DNA of 64,000 bases from Scytonematopsis contorta HA4267-MV1 (GTDB taxonomy: Bacteria > Cyanobacteriota > Cyanobacteriia > Cyanobacteriales > Nostocaceae), in assembly GCA_019359035.1 (NCBI GenBank), contig JAHHIC010000029.1:62001-126000 (forward strand). The letters are read 5' to 3'. Under the pieces are notes generated by a model. The model worked only from the letters and a program-made list of their open reading frames with translations. It was not told the origin of the DNA and did not search any database. Shown here piece by piece: positions 26,992 to 35,855 of this stretch (positions are counted from its first letter, which is position 1; the number at the start of each line of letters is the position of its first letter). The translations under genes and the position numbers were made by a program.

Positions 26992-27738
26992 CTACCTGCG
27001 AATTGCCACCTTGAAGACTTTGCAGGAAGCGAATACGCCAAGTATACTTATATAAAGATAAGCAAAATTTGCTTCAGGGACAGCTATAGGATTGGGAGCC
27101 TGACGAATTGTAAAGGATTGATAGAAGTCGTTTCCAGCGATATCATCAGGAGTATCCAGAGCAAACGTAAAATCGACTGATTCACCAGGAGCAACAGAAC
27201 CACCAAGCCAATCAAGACTGAAAGAGCCATCCTGAATCAGTAGCGTAAATTTGGATGAGGTCGGTTTTGTGTCGGAGCTTAAAGGCTTGAAGTCGAAACT
27301 GGGAATTGCAAAGCCTTGGGGAACAAGAATTAACTCAGGAGGTGCGAACTCGTTGTTAATTCCAAAACCAATCTTAAAATTGAAACCTTTCCAGATAGAT
27401 TTTGTATTATTTACGACTGTTTGCTTCAGGAAATACTCTGTTGTTCCTCCTGATGGTTTAACAAACAGTTGAGTATAAATAGGGGCTATGCTTTGAAATT
27501 TTGCGGGTGTACAAGACAAACCTGGAAAGCTAGAAATTTGATTTTGGCTTGGGGCAATACTGTTATCGTTATTTGGGAATGGTGTATCAACGTTAGTTTG
27601 CACTTGCGGGCACAACACCTCTCCAAGTCCATTTCCGGTAGGTGGGCTTATACTAGTAATTATACGAGCCTGTGATACTTCGCTAAAACACAAGGAAATA
27701 GCCAAAGCGCTTAAAAGTATTTTATTTATTTCTTTCAT
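26992..27738 (-). CDS. Exported protein with a PEP-CTERM-like sorting signal
   Basis: A 248-residue protein with an N-terminal signal peptide (about residues 1-24, ending SEVSQA), a middle part rich in Pro, Ser and beta strands, and a C-terminus that reads AVPEANFAYLYISILGVF followed by basic KVFKVAIRR. This is the layout of a PEP-CTERM tail (motif, hydrophobic helix, basic end), with VPEA in place of canonical VPEP. PEP-CTERM proteins are processed by exosortase and often go to the exopolysaccharide layer. ATG 27738 is chosen; a GTG four codons upstream is possible. No other family domain is recognised. Confidence 0.75.
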   Translation of the reverse strand: MKEINKILLSALAISLCFSEVSQARIITSISPPTGNGLGEVLCPQVQTNVDTPFPNNDNSIAPSQNQISSFPGLSCTPAKFQSIAPIYTQLFVKPSGGTTEYFLKQTVVNNTKSIWKGFNFKIGFGINNEFAPPELILVPQGFAIPSFDFKPLSSDTKPTSSKFTLLIQDGSFSLDWLGGSVAPGESVDFTFALDTPDDIAGNDFYQSFTIRQAPNPIAVPEANFAYLYISILGVFASCKVFKVAIRR

Positions 27739-27866
27739 TGTTAATTTCACTTAAATGAATTATTAACAATCCATAATAGCCTCAAATTAACTCCGTAAGT
27801 CAGTACTGTTAATTTAAGAAAAATTATGCTATGCAGGTAAAATTTTAAACTTTTTTTTGCTTCGCT

Positions 27867-28412
27867 TTAGCCCAACAAATCAAATTGCCCCAACAATTTC
27901 TCTACGCTAGCGTTGTGGTCAAGAAAGGAAAATAAATGTCTATAACGCAATCTACCATCTTTATCTAATACAAATTGCGCGGGTAAAGGCGCACCTAAAG
28001 CCTGACCTGTTGCATAATTACGAAATACACGACATTGTGGGTCACTCAATAAAGGCATTTTTAAGCCTAAATCTTTAACCACCACTTTACTTTGCTGCTC
28101 GTCAGTACTAGTAATCATCAATACTTCAATACCCCGTTCTGCAAATTTCTCATAATTCTCATTCAATGCTTTAATATGAGGGAAGCAGAACGGACAATAT
28201 AGTTTTTGAGTAAAAATACGAGTGAATGCAAGTAAAACAGGTTGCCCACCTCTGTAAGTTGATAGTTTAATTGAGGTTCCATTAGTAATATCTGGCAATT
28301 GGAAATCTGGCGTTAAAAAATCTAGAAATAGTTTGTCTCTTGCTGGAATCGGCAGAAAATTACGATAAAAGCGCTCATTTAATAAGCCAGTAAAATCTGT
28401 TGTAATTAACAT
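27867..28412 (-). CDS. Peroxiredoxin/AhpC-TSA family protein with CxxC
   Basis: A 181-residue thioredoxin-fold protein. It has PDFQLPDITNGTSIKLSTYR, then LYCPFCFPH with Cys73 and Cys76 in CPFC arrangement. EVLMITSTDEQQ and a DPQCRVFRNY segment follow, the latter giving a third Cys near 135, and LDKDGRLRYRHLF comes near the end. The CxxC spacing is more like PrxQ or thiol-disulfide reductases than 2-Cys Prx. It probably detoxifies peroxides or exchanges disulfides, with thioredoxin as donor. It lies beside the 2-Cys peroxiredoxin gene on the same strand, separated by a terminator hairpin. Confidence 0.82.
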   Translation of the reverse strand: MLITTDFTGLLNERFYRNFLPIPARDKLFLDFLTPDFQLPDITNGTSIKLSTYRGGQPVLLAFTRIFTQKLYCPFCFPHIKALNENYEKFAERGIEVLMITSTDEQQSKVVVKDLGLKMPLLSDPQCRVFRNYATGQALGAPLPAQFVLDKDGRLRYRHLFSFLDHNASVEKLLGQFDLLG

Positions 28413-28495
28413 AAATTTTCTTATTAAGAATAAATATAATTTTAATTTATCTTTTTATATATGATAACATCCCACAATCTTGAAATTCTACGGCA

Positions 28496-28527
28496 AAAGA
28501 GGGCTTTTTTTATTGAAAACCCTCTTT
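28496..28527 (-). terminator. Intrinsic terminator after the 2-Cys peroxiredoxin gene
   Basis: AAAGAGGG and CCCTCTTT pair around an AT-rich loop just after the peroxiredoxin stop and before the redoxin start. Confidence 0.7.
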
Positions 28528-28542
28528 CCCTTCATATTAAAA

Positions 28543-29136
28543 TTAAACAGCAGAGAAGTAAACTTTAGACTTGACAGGGTCAGGAACCATTGTCGCATCA
28601 CCAGGTTGCCAACCAGCAGGGCAAACCTCATCAGGGTGAGATTGCACGTGCTGAATCGCTTGCAAAGTCCGCAATGTTTCTTCTACGTTGCGACCAAATG
28701 CTAAGTTGTTAATAGTCGCGTGTTGAATAGTACCATCTTTGTCGATGATGAACAGACCACGCAGTGCAATACCCGCTGCTGGGTCGAGAACGTTGAAAGC
28801 AGTGCTAATTTCTTTTTTGATGTCTGAAACTAATGGATAGTTCAGGTCACCAACACCACCTGACTTACGGTCAGTTTGAATCCACGCTAGGTGGGAAAAC
28901 TCACTGTCTACTGAAACGCCTAAAATTTCTGTGTTTAAAGTTTTAAATTTGTCGTAGCTGTCGCTAAAGGCTGTGATTTCAGTTGGACAAACAAAGGTAA
29001 AGTCTAAAGGATAGAAAAACAGAACTACATACTTCCCGCGATAATCGGAAAGTTTAACTGTTTTAAATTCTTGATCCACAACTGCGGTTGCTGTAAAGTC
29101 TGGTGCTGTTTGACCAACACGAAGGCATCCTTCCAT
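28543..29136 (-). CDS. Typical 2-Cys peroxiredoxin
   Basis: A 197-residue thiol peroxidase that reduces H2O2 and alkyl peroxides using thioredoxin. The peroxidatic Cys50 is in DFTFVCPTE and the resolving Cys172 in EVCPAGW, as in two-cysteine enzymes that form disulfide-linked dimers and decamers. GGVG and a C-terminal YF are the features that make such enzymes sensitive to over-oxidation. The length and motifs fit the chloroplast/cyanobacterial type. AAGGAGAT eight bases before the ATG supports the start. It is divergent from the glycogen debranching gene, 139 bases away. Confidence 0.96.
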   Translation of the reverse strand: MEGCLRVGQTAPDFTATAVVDQEFKTVKLSDYRGKYVVLFFYPLDFTFVCPTEITAFSDSYDKFKTLNTEILGVSVDSEFSHLAWIQTDRKSGGVGDLNYPLVSDIKKEISTAFNVLDPAAGIALRGLFIIDKDGTIQHATINNLAFGRNVEETLRTLQAIQHVQSHPDEVCPAGWQPGDATMVPDPVKSKVYFSAV

Positions 29137-29275
29137 TTTAGTACATCTCCTTCAAACTATCTTAAACAATAGCCGTGAACGTCGTGTCTTGAGTTACAAT
29201 TCACCCGTCACGCCCTGACGATTTAATTACGAACTGTTACGACTATATCATAGTCATAACGATTTTGAGTAACAA

Positions 29276-31579
29276 ATGGTGCAATTAGATACGAGAGAAT
29301 GGTTGCTTACTAATGGATTAGGGAGTTTTGCTAGTGGTACTGTTTCGGATGTCCGAACCCGCACGTACCACGGTTGGTTGTTCTCAGCCACAAATCCTCC
29401 TTCCGGACGACGCCTTTTGCTATCACATTTAGAAGCAAGTTTAGAGTTACCCGGACAAATTGCCCAACTGGGGACAAATTTTTGGGCTAGCGGTCAGGTA
29501 CAGCCAACAGGTTACCAATTGCTAAACTCATTCGAGATTAACCCAGTTCCCAGATGGATTTGGGGAGAAGAAAACTGGCAACTTACCAGGTCGTTGTTCA
29601 TCCCTCATGGTTATGAGGGGACTTGGGACTGGAGAGTGGGGAGTGGGGGGGGATATGGGGTAGACAAGGGAGTAATAAAATCCTCCTCATCTCCCTCATA
29701 CTCTTCTTCATCCTCATCTCCCCCACTCCCCACTCCCCATTCCCCACTCCCCACTCCCCACTCCCCATTCCCCACTCCCCATTTTCCATTTTGCGATCGC
29801 ATTTTGATTCAGTATCGCTACGAAGGAAAAGAAGTAGCAACCCTCAAACTACGGCTTTTGGTAGCCGACCGTGATTTTCATTATCAGCAGAGAAAAACGT
29901 CAGATATCCAATTTTCGCAACAATTTATGCAATTGTGTACTGGTGGGCAAGTTTCTTTGCAAGCAATAATTTCCGGAAGCTTCGGTACACCTTGGAATTT
30001 GCGTTGGACGGGAGGAGAATATCGGCCAGAAGAGTATTGGTACTGGAATTATGGCTTACCAGAAGAAACGCGACGAGGATTGTCAGATAAGGAAGATTTA
30101 TTTACCCCAGGTTACTTAAAGGTAACGATGCAACCCGGAGATACAGTGACATTAGAAGCAAGAGTCGGTTTTCCCAACCCAACCCAACCCCCTTTAACAA
30201 GCGAAACTTTTGCGGAAGCCATAGAAACCGAAAAAGAAAGACTTTCGCAAATTTTTGCCTTAAGTCACCCCCTCTCTTCTCCCTCCCCCTACTCCCCATT
30301 CCCCAACCCCACCTCCCAACTCCCAACCCCAACTCCCAACTCCCAACTTCCCACTCCCAACTCCCAACTCCCAGCTCCCCACTCCCCACTCCCCAACTCC
30401 GAACTCCCCACCCCCCAAATGTGGCAAAAATTATTACATGCTACCGAACAATTTATAGTTTATCGAGCCTCAGTTGCCAGACCAAGTGTAATTGCTGGTT
30501 ATCACTGGTTCAATGACTGGGGACGCGGCACCCTGATAGCTTTACCAGGTTTGACTTTAGTTACAAAACGCTTTGACTTAGCGAGAAGTTTATTACAAAC
30601 TTTTGGAGGTTACTGTCGTAATGGTTTAATTCCTAATGCATTTCCTGATATTGGAGATGAACCAGCTTACAACTCAATAGATACAGCATTATGGTGGATT
30701 GAAGCTTTAGGACTTTACTTGGAAGCTACAAAAGATTGGGATTTTTTGGCAGAGCAATATCCTGTTGTGCAGCAAATTTACAAAGCTTTTATAGGTGGCA
30801 CGCGATACAATATTCAGGTTGATTCAATTGATGGTTTAATAGGTTGGGATGCCCATAATGTTGCCCTTACCTGGATGGATGTGGTGATTGAAGGAAAACC
30901 AGTAACCCCTCGTCGTGGTAAACCAGTAGAAATAAACGCTTTATGGTATTCGGCTTTATGTTGGGCTTCTCGTTGGGCAGAAATTTTGAGCGAGTACAAA
31001 AATGATGGGGATTCTGCCCGCCGCTTTGCCAAACAAGCGAGACGTTATACACTACAAGCACAACAGGTACAAATCTCGCTGCAAAAGTATTGGAACCAGG
31101 AAACTCGTTATTTGTTTGACACGATTGAACCTGATGACCGTCGTAACTCTCAAATTCGTCCGAATGCGGTTTTAGCACTATCACTTAGACATTGTGCTTT
31201 TTCCCATCAGCAGGGACAGGCTGTGCTACGGCTAGCTGTGAAAAGTTTGCTTACTCCTTATGGTCTCAGGAGCCTTGACCCAAACGACCCGGAATATATT
31301 GGAAAATATGTTGGCAACCCACAGCAACGTGACCTAGCTTACCACCAAGGTACAGTTTGGAGTTGGCTAATTGGCCCGTTTATTCGTGCATGGGAACGCT
31401 TTTACGACCAAGAATGCACACTTCCTTTTGATTGGCAACCACTTATGACTCATTTTTTATCAGAAGCCTGTATTAACTCAATTTCTGAGATTTTTGATGG
31501 TGACCCACCTCATACTCCAAGAGGTGCTATTGCTCAAGCTTGGTCGATAGCTGAAATTATTCGACATTTTGGGGAGTAG
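29276..31579 (+). CDS. Glycogen debranching enzyme, amylo-alpha-1,6-glucosidase type (GH133-like)
   Basis: The protein has 767 residues. The N-terminal domain ([35 protein letters not shown]) is the beta-sandwich found before the (alpha/alpha)6 catalytic domain in archaeal-type GDE_C proteins. The catalytic half (about 385-767) has [18 protein letters not shown], a TWMD segment, [18 protein letters not shown] and HQGTVWSWL, the hallmarks of GH133. It should remove alpha-1,6-linked glucose from glycogen branch stubs. Two low-complexity insertions, at residues about 118-172 and 337-381, are encoded by heptamer repeats and are not part of the fold. No signal peptide. Confidence 0.9.
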   Translation: MVQLDTREWLLTNGLGSFASGTVSDVRTRTYHGWLFSATNPPSGRRLLLSHLEASLELPGQIAQLGTNFWASGQVQPTGYQLLNSFEINPVPRWIWGEENWQLTRSLFIPHGYEGTWDWRVGSGGGYGVDKGVIKSSSSPSYSSSSSSPPLPTPHSPLPTPHSPFPTPHFPFCDRILIQYRYEGKEVATLKLRLLVADRDFHYQQRKTSDIQFSQQFMQLCTGGQVSLQAIISGSFGTPWNLRWTGGEYRPEEYWYWNYGLPEETRRGLSDKEDLFTPGYLKVTMQPGDTVTLEARVGFPNPTQPPLTSETFAEAIETEKERLSQIFALSHPLSSPSPYSPFPNPTSQLPTPTPNSQLPTPNSQLPAPHSPLPNSELPTPQMWQKLLHATEQFIVYRASVARPSVIAGYHWFNDWGRGTLIALPGLTLVTKRFDLARSLLQTFGGYCRNGLIPNAFPDIGDEPAYNSIDTALWWIEALGLYLEATKDWDFLAEQYPVVQQIYKAFIGGTRYNIQVDSIDGLIGWDAHNVALTWMDVVIEGKPVTPRRGKPVEINALWYSALCWASRWAEILSEYKNDGDSARRFAKQARRYTLQAQQVQISLQKYWNQETRYLFDTIEPDDRRNSQIRPNAVLALSLRHCAFSHQQGQAVLRLAVKSLLTPYGLRSLDPNDPEYIGKYVGNPQQRDLAYHQGTVWSWLIGPFIRAWERFYDQECTLPFDWQPLMTHFLSEACINSISEIFDGDPPHTPRGAIAQAWSIAEIIRHFGE
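29626..29790. repeat. In-frame STRR in the debranching enzyme gene, first copy
   Basis: ACTCCCC/ATTCCCC heptamers (29720-29782) with an opposite-facing GGGGAGT block at 29630-29650. The translated part reads Pro/Thr/His/Ser repeats. The frame is kept. Confidence 0.9.
30284..30417. repeat. In-frame STRR in the debranching enzyme gene, second copy
   Basis: About 18 copies of ACTCCCA/ACTCCCC-type heptamers, coding for a Pro/Ser/Thr/Asn/Gln stretch between the N-terminal and catalytic domains. The frame is kept. Confidence 0.9.
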
Positions 31580-31589
31580 GGAGTAAACA

Positions 31590-31636
31590 ATTCAAAATTC
31601 AAAATTCAAAATTCAAAATTCAAAATTGCAAATTGC
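31590..31636. repeat. STRR, ATTCAAA heptamer
   Basis: Five or more ATTCAAA units then ATTGCAA variants between the debranching enzyme and the binding protein gene. Confidence 0.9.
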
Positions 31637-31721
31637 AAATTTTTAATGGGGAGTGGGGGGAGGATATCTCCTTGCATTAAACCTAAGGCAAGATTTAAGG
31701 TTCAAGGATAAAGAGAAAAAC

Positions 31722-33002
31722 ATGGCAGAATTAGCTTTTAATAAAAAACAAATCCTGTTTATAGTAATTTTCGTATTAAGTTTAGCTTTAATTTTCTTAT
31801 ATAAATTACAGGTAAAAATAGCAAATCCACCAATAAAAGTGGGTATCCTGCATTCTCTGACCGGGACAATGGCAATTAGTGAAAAATCTGTTGTTGATGC
31901 GACTTTGCTTGCAATTGAAGAAATTAACCACAAAGGTGGTTTGCTAGGAAAAAAAATTCAACCGATTGTTGTCGATGGTAAATCCGACTGGTCAATATTT
32001 GCGAAAGAAGCCGAAAGACTTATTAGTAAAGAAAAAGTAGTGACTGTATTTGGCTGCTGGACTTCTGCTAGTCGTAAAACAGTTAAACCTATCTTTGAAA
32101 AACATAACCATTTACTAATTTATCCTGTTCAATATGAAGGTTTAGAACAATCACCAAATATCGTTTATACGGGAGCAGCACCTAATCAACAAATAATTCC
32201 TGCGGTTAAATGGTCTTTTGATAACTTAGGCAAAAAATTTTTTCTAGTTGGTTCCGACTATGTTTTTCCTCGGACAGCTAATGAAATTATTAAAGACCAG
32301 GTGAATGCATTAGGTGGTAAAATTTTAGGAGAAGAATATATTTTATTGGGGAGTAAAGACTTAAAAGGTATTATAGAAAAAATTGTTGCGACAAAACCTG
32401 ATATTATCTTAAACTCAATTAATGGAGATAGTAATATAGCATTTTTTAAAGCTTTGAGAAAAGCAGGTATAACTCCAGAAACAATACCAACTATTTCATT
32501 TAGTATTGCTGAAGAGGAACTTCGCTCTATGAATATAAAAGATGTAGTGGGTGATTATGCAGCATGGAATTACTTCCAAAAACTTGATAACTCAGACAAT
32601 CAAAACTTTGTCAATCAATTTAAAAATAAATACGGTCAAAATAGAGTAACATCCGACCCGATGGAAGCAAGTTATTTTGGTGTTTACTTATGGGCACAAG
32701 CGGTGAAAGATATAGGTACAACTAATATAAAAGCTATTAGAGAAAGTATTAAAGGGGAAAGCTTTAATGCTCCAGGAGGTGTTGTTTATATTGATAAGGA
32801 TAATCAGCATACTTGGAAAAGTGTCAGAATTGGTAAAATTACGGCTGATGGTCAATTTGAAATTACTTGGAATTCTGAAAAACCCATCCGTCCAATACCA
32901 TATCCAATTACTCGTTCAAAAGCTGAATGGGATAATTTTCTCAATTCTCTGTATCTAAATTGGAACAAAAATTGGGCTAATCTTGGTCATCATGAAAAAT
33001 AG
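31722..33002 (+). CDS. Membrane-anchored periplasmic binding protein, UrtA/AmiC-like
   Basis: A 426-residue type I periplasmic binding protein of the branched-chain amino acid/urea/amide group. The N-terminus is basic, with one hydrophobic segment (about residues 12-30); no lipobox Cys is seen, so it may stay membrane-anchored rather than become a lipoprotein. The body has IKVGILHSLTGTMAISEK, EAERLISKEKVVTVFGCWTS, HLLIYPVQYEG and DPMEASYFGVYLWAQAV, close to urea-binding UrtA. No permease or ATPase genes adjoin. Its last 11 bases overlap the SpoIIE-type phosphatase gene, suggesting it senses a ligand for that enzyme instead of serving transport. ATG 31722 fits the domain start. Confidence 0.82.
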   Translation: MAELAFNKKQILFIVIFVLSLALIFLYKLQVKIANPPIKVGILHSLTGTMAISEKSVVDATLLAIEEINHKGGLLGKKIQPIVVDGKSDWSIFAKEAERLISKEKVVTVFGCWTSASRKTVKPIFEKHNHLLIYPVQYEGLEQSPNIVYTGAAPNQQIIPAVKWSFDNLGKKFFLVGSDYVFPRTANEIIKDQVNALGGKILGEEYILLGSKDLKGIIEKIVATKPDIILNSINGDSNIAFFKALRKAGITPETIPTISFSIAEEELRSMNIKDVVGDYAAWNYFQKLDNSDNQNFVNQFKNKYGQNRVTSDPMEASYFGVYLWAQAVKDIGTTNIKAIRESIKGESFNAPGGVVYIDKDNQHTWKSVRIGKITADGQFEITWNSEKPIRPIPYPITRSKAEWDNFLNSLYLNWNKNWANLGHHEK

Positions 33003-34989
33003 AAAAATCCTTAATAAACTGCTAGTATGGTTTTTATTAATTACCTTGTTACCTGCGACAATCGTTACTTTTATTAACTATCGTATTTCTAGTAGTTCTC
33101 AAAAAAAAGAGGTAACTAATAATCTAATTTCTATTACTGAAAGTAAAGTTAATCAAATTGAAACTTTTATTGATGAGAGAGAACGAAATGTAGCTACAAT
33201 TGCGAGAATACCTCAAGTAATTGAAGCAATAGAAACTTATAAAAGTATATTTAAAAAATCTGGTGTTAATTCTCAAGAGTATAAAAATTTTGATAATAAA
33301 ATTAGACCTTTTTTAACTAACTACTTAGAAATATTTGGTTATTCAAATATTTTTTTGATTTCTCAATCTGGTGATACTGTATTTTCTGTTAAACAAGCAA
33401 AAGAGGCAAGCACTAACTTATATAAAGGTATTTACAAAAATTCTGAATTAGCGAAGGTATTTGACCGTTCTAAAACTTTAATGCAGGTTGAAATTTCTAA
33501 CTTTAATTATTACGCTGCGACAAATGAGCCTGCTATTTTTATCGCTACTCCAGTTTTAAAAAATGCTTTTGTGATTGGTGTTGTTATTTTACAAATAGAT
33601 AATAAAGAACTTTATAAAGTTGTTAATGACTATACTGGTTTAGGTAAAACAGGTGAAACAATTTTGGGTTCCAAAATTCATGGAAAGATTTTTTTTACCG
33701 CACCAACGAGACATGACCCTAATGCAGCTTTCAAAAGAATAGTTAATAGTAATACTAAAGAAAAAAATTTGCTTGAGCAAGCAATTAAGGGTATTAAAGG
33801 AAATAATATTAATATTGATTACCGAAATCAAGAAACTATTGCAGCTTGGCGATATTTACCTTCTTTAAATGGAGGAATAATAGTTAAAATTGATACAAAA
33901 GAAGCATTAGCATCTCTAAAAGACCAAAAAAATATCGTTATTATTTTAGCTACAGTCACTTTATTTCTAGTATTTATTGCCGCAATATTAGTTGCCCAAT
34001 CTATTTCTAAACCTATAGTTGAATTAACTACGGTCGTCAAAGAAATTTCTCAAGGAGATTTAAGTAAAAAAGCACCTATAACTACTTTAGATGAAATTGG
34101 TCAATTGGCACAGTCTTTTAATACTATGGCAGAAAAGCTTCAGGAATCTTTTGCTAATTTGGAAGATAAAGTTAAGGAACGCACGGCTGAATTGGCAACT
34201 GCAAACGAAGCAATTATTACCCTTAATGAAAAATTGAAAGAAGAGAATCTTCGTATGGGAGCAGAATTAAGTATTGTGCGTCAGATGCAACAAATGATTT
34301 TACCTCGTCCAGAAGAATTGGAAATCGAAGGGTTAGATATTGCAGGATATATGGAACCTGCTGAGGAAGTTGGTGGGGATTATTATGATGTACTTTACAC
34401 AGATGGTGTTGTCACTATTGGTATTGGTGATGTTACAGGTCATGGTTTAGAAAGTGGTATTTTGATGTTGATGACCCAAACATCTGTTCGTACTCTTAAG
34501 GAAATTCGCGAAGCTGACCCCGTTAGGTTTTTGGATGTTCTAAACCGCACTATCTACAAAAATGTCCAGAGAATGAATTCTGATAAAAGTTTGACTTTGG
34601 GAATTTTAAATTATGTGCAAGGGAAGCTTAGTATTAGTGGTCAGCATGAAGAAGCTATTGTGGTGCGAAATAGCGGACATATTGAGATGATTGATACTAT
34701 GGATTTAGGTTTTCCTATTGGTTTAGATGGAAATATTGCTGATTTTATTGACCAAAAATTAATTGAATTAGAGCCAGGTGATGGGGTAGTTCTTTACACT
34801 GATGGTATTACTGAAGCTGAAGATATTAATCAGAAACAATATGGTATCGAAAGACTTTGCGATGTTGTTAGTCAGAATTGGCAAAGTTCTGCACAAGAAA
34901 TTAAGCAAGCCGTAATTAGAGATTTACGGCGATTTATTGGAGAACAAAAGGTTTTTGATGATATTACTTTGTTGGTTCTCAAGCAATAA
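32992..34989 (+). CDS. dCache/HAMP/SpoIIE-type PP2C phosphatase
   Basis: A 665-residue membrane sensor phosphatase. Transmembrane helices at about 10-31 and 305-330 flank an extracellular Cache-like sensor. A HAMP domain follows (SISKPIVELTTVVKEISQGD), then a coiled coil (KVKERTAELATANE) and a SpoIIE/RsbU PP2C domain from about 440: MQQMILPRP, GGDYYDVL, IGDVTGHGLES, RNSGH and YTDGITEAED, with metal-binding Asp residues intact. Such enzymes dephosphorylate anti-sigma-factor antagonists in partner-switching pathways. The ATG lies inside the end of the binding protein gene, so translation is probably coupled. It probably receives its signal from that binding protein; this is inference. Confidence 0.9.
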   Translation: MKNRKILNKLLVWFLLITLLPATIVTFINYRISSSSQKKEVTNNLISITESKVNQIETFIDERERNVATIARIPQVIEAIETYKSIFKKSGVNSQEYKNFDNKIRPFLTNYLEIFGYSNIFLISQSGDTVFSVKQAKEASTNLYKGIYKNSELAKVFDRSKTLMQVEISNFNYYAATNEPAIFIATPVLKNAFVIGVVILQIDNKELYKVVNDYTGLGKTGETILGSKIHGKIFFTAPTRHDPNAAFKRIVNSNTKEKNLLEQAIKGIKGNNINIDYRNQETIAAWRYLPSLNGGIIVKIDTKEALASLKDQKNIVIILATVTLFLVFIAAILVAQSISKPIVELTTVVKEISQGDLSKKAPITTLDEIGQLAQSFNTMAEKLQESFANLEDKVKERTAELATANEAIITLNEKLKEENLRMGAELSIVRQMQQMILPRPEELEIEGLDIAGYMEPAEEVGGDYYDVLYTDGVVTIGIGDVTGHGLESGILMLMTQTSVRTLKEIREADPVRFLDVLNRTIYKNVQRMNSDKSLTLGILNYVQGKLSISGQHEEAIVVRNSGHIEMIDTMDLGFPIGLDGNIADFIDQKLIELEPGDGVVLYTDGITEAEDINQKQYGIERLCDVVSQNWQSSAQEIKQAVIRDLRRFIGEQKVFDDITLLVLKQ

Positions 34990-34998
34990 ATAAATAAA

Positions 34999-35484
34999 TC
35001 AAATTTTTAAATCGCGCATAGCCAAACGAATTTGTTCCAAACGTCTCCGATTTACACCGAGGTCAGAATCTCCAATACGAGATGCCGAGCGCATATGAAT
35101 TACATTTTCATCCTTGGGAAAATAGAATTCGACATCATCAACAAAACCAAAAATACGGCTTTTTGAAAGAGCGTAGATATAATCATCAGTCTCTTCTTGA
35201 ACGGTGGTACGTGGAACAACAGTAAGAACTTTTAATAAGGTTTTTCGTGCTGCATCACGGTCTACCTGATAAGTAATTGGCTCTATGAAGTGTTTAGAGT
35301 CGGCATTTTGACTTACAGCACAGTTCGGGGAAGCTGGACAAGAAGCAAGATGACCGTTACTAACTCCTAAACTAGAAGACTCAGCCCAACTAGCAGCAGG
35401 AAAGATTAAACTACTAGTAAAAACCAGAAATATTCCAAAAGCGATTGCAATCAAACGAGGTCTTATAGACATAATATATTTCAT
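34999..35484 (-). CDS. DUF1499 family exported protein
   Basis: A 161-residue protein with a signal peptide (hydrophobic about 12-32, cleavage after SWAES) and a DUF1499 domain: CPASPNCAVSQNAD, then ISYQ-like IEPITYQVDRDAARKTLLKV and the end segment HMRSASRIGDSDLGVNRRRL with its tail RLEQIRLAMRD. The two Cys in CPASPNC are conserved in the family. Function unknown; location is periplasm or lumen. It is convergent with the SpoIIE phosphatase gene (10 bases between stops). Confidence 0.88.
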   Translation of the reverse strand: MKYIMSIRPRLIAIAFGIFLVFTSSLIFPAASWAESSSLGVSNGHLASCPASPNCAVSQNADSKHFIEPITYQVDRDAARKTLLKVLTVVPRTTVQEETDDYIYALSKSRIFGFVDDVEFYFPKDENVIHMRSASRIGDSDLGVNRRRLEQIRLAMRDLKI

Positions 35485-35585
35485 TCAAATAAATTCTCAT
35501 GTCATTATATTATGAAATGTAAAGACTAAACATGTTTAGTATTCACAGATGAAATATTTCACTTAACCGACAAATATGTAGGCAA

Positions 35586-35777
35586 TCAAGCGGCGAAGAT
35601 GCTCAGTTCATCTAAAATATCCAACACTTCCTGCTCAACAGTACGCGAACGCAAAATGTCCAATTCATCACGGTCAGCTAATTCAATAATTTCTGTTATG
35701 CATTGTCGCACCTTTTGGGCAACATCAGGTTGCCATTGACCTAATTTCGCATTTAGTTTTTCTATCAAGGCATCCAT
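35586..35777 (-). CDS. Small acidic conserved-looking protein, unknown function
   Basis: A 63-residue soluble helical protein, MDALIEKLNAKLGQW at the start and QEVLDILDELSIFAA at the end, rich in Glu, Asp, Leu and Ile. The composition and helical pattern are protein-like and resemble short cyanobacterial hypotheticals, but no function is assigned to them. It lies downstream of the TpsB gene on the same strand, 78 bases away. Confidence 0.6.
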   Translation of the reverse strand: MDALIEKLNAKLGQWQPDVAQKVRQCITEIIELADRDELDILRSRTVEQEVLDILDELSIFAA

Positions 35778-35855
35778 AGATGGTTACTTACGACTGCGTT
35801 TAGAACGAGCATAACACTTATATATGTTGAGTTACAGGGTACACCATTGATTTTT

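Noticed and set aside
26747-27041. Frames encoding Lys/His/Thr/Gln or Cys/Val/Phe repeats
   Set aside because: They are read-through of the TGTTTTG STRR on either strand.
29598-30389. Minus-strand frames rich in Gly, Glu and Trp across the debranching enzyme gene
   Set aside because: Antisense translation of the heptamer STRRs within a real plus-strand gene.
31722-33002. Urea ABC transporter operon
   Set aside because: Only the binding protein is present; the next gene is a phosphatase, and no permease or ATPase gene is nearby.
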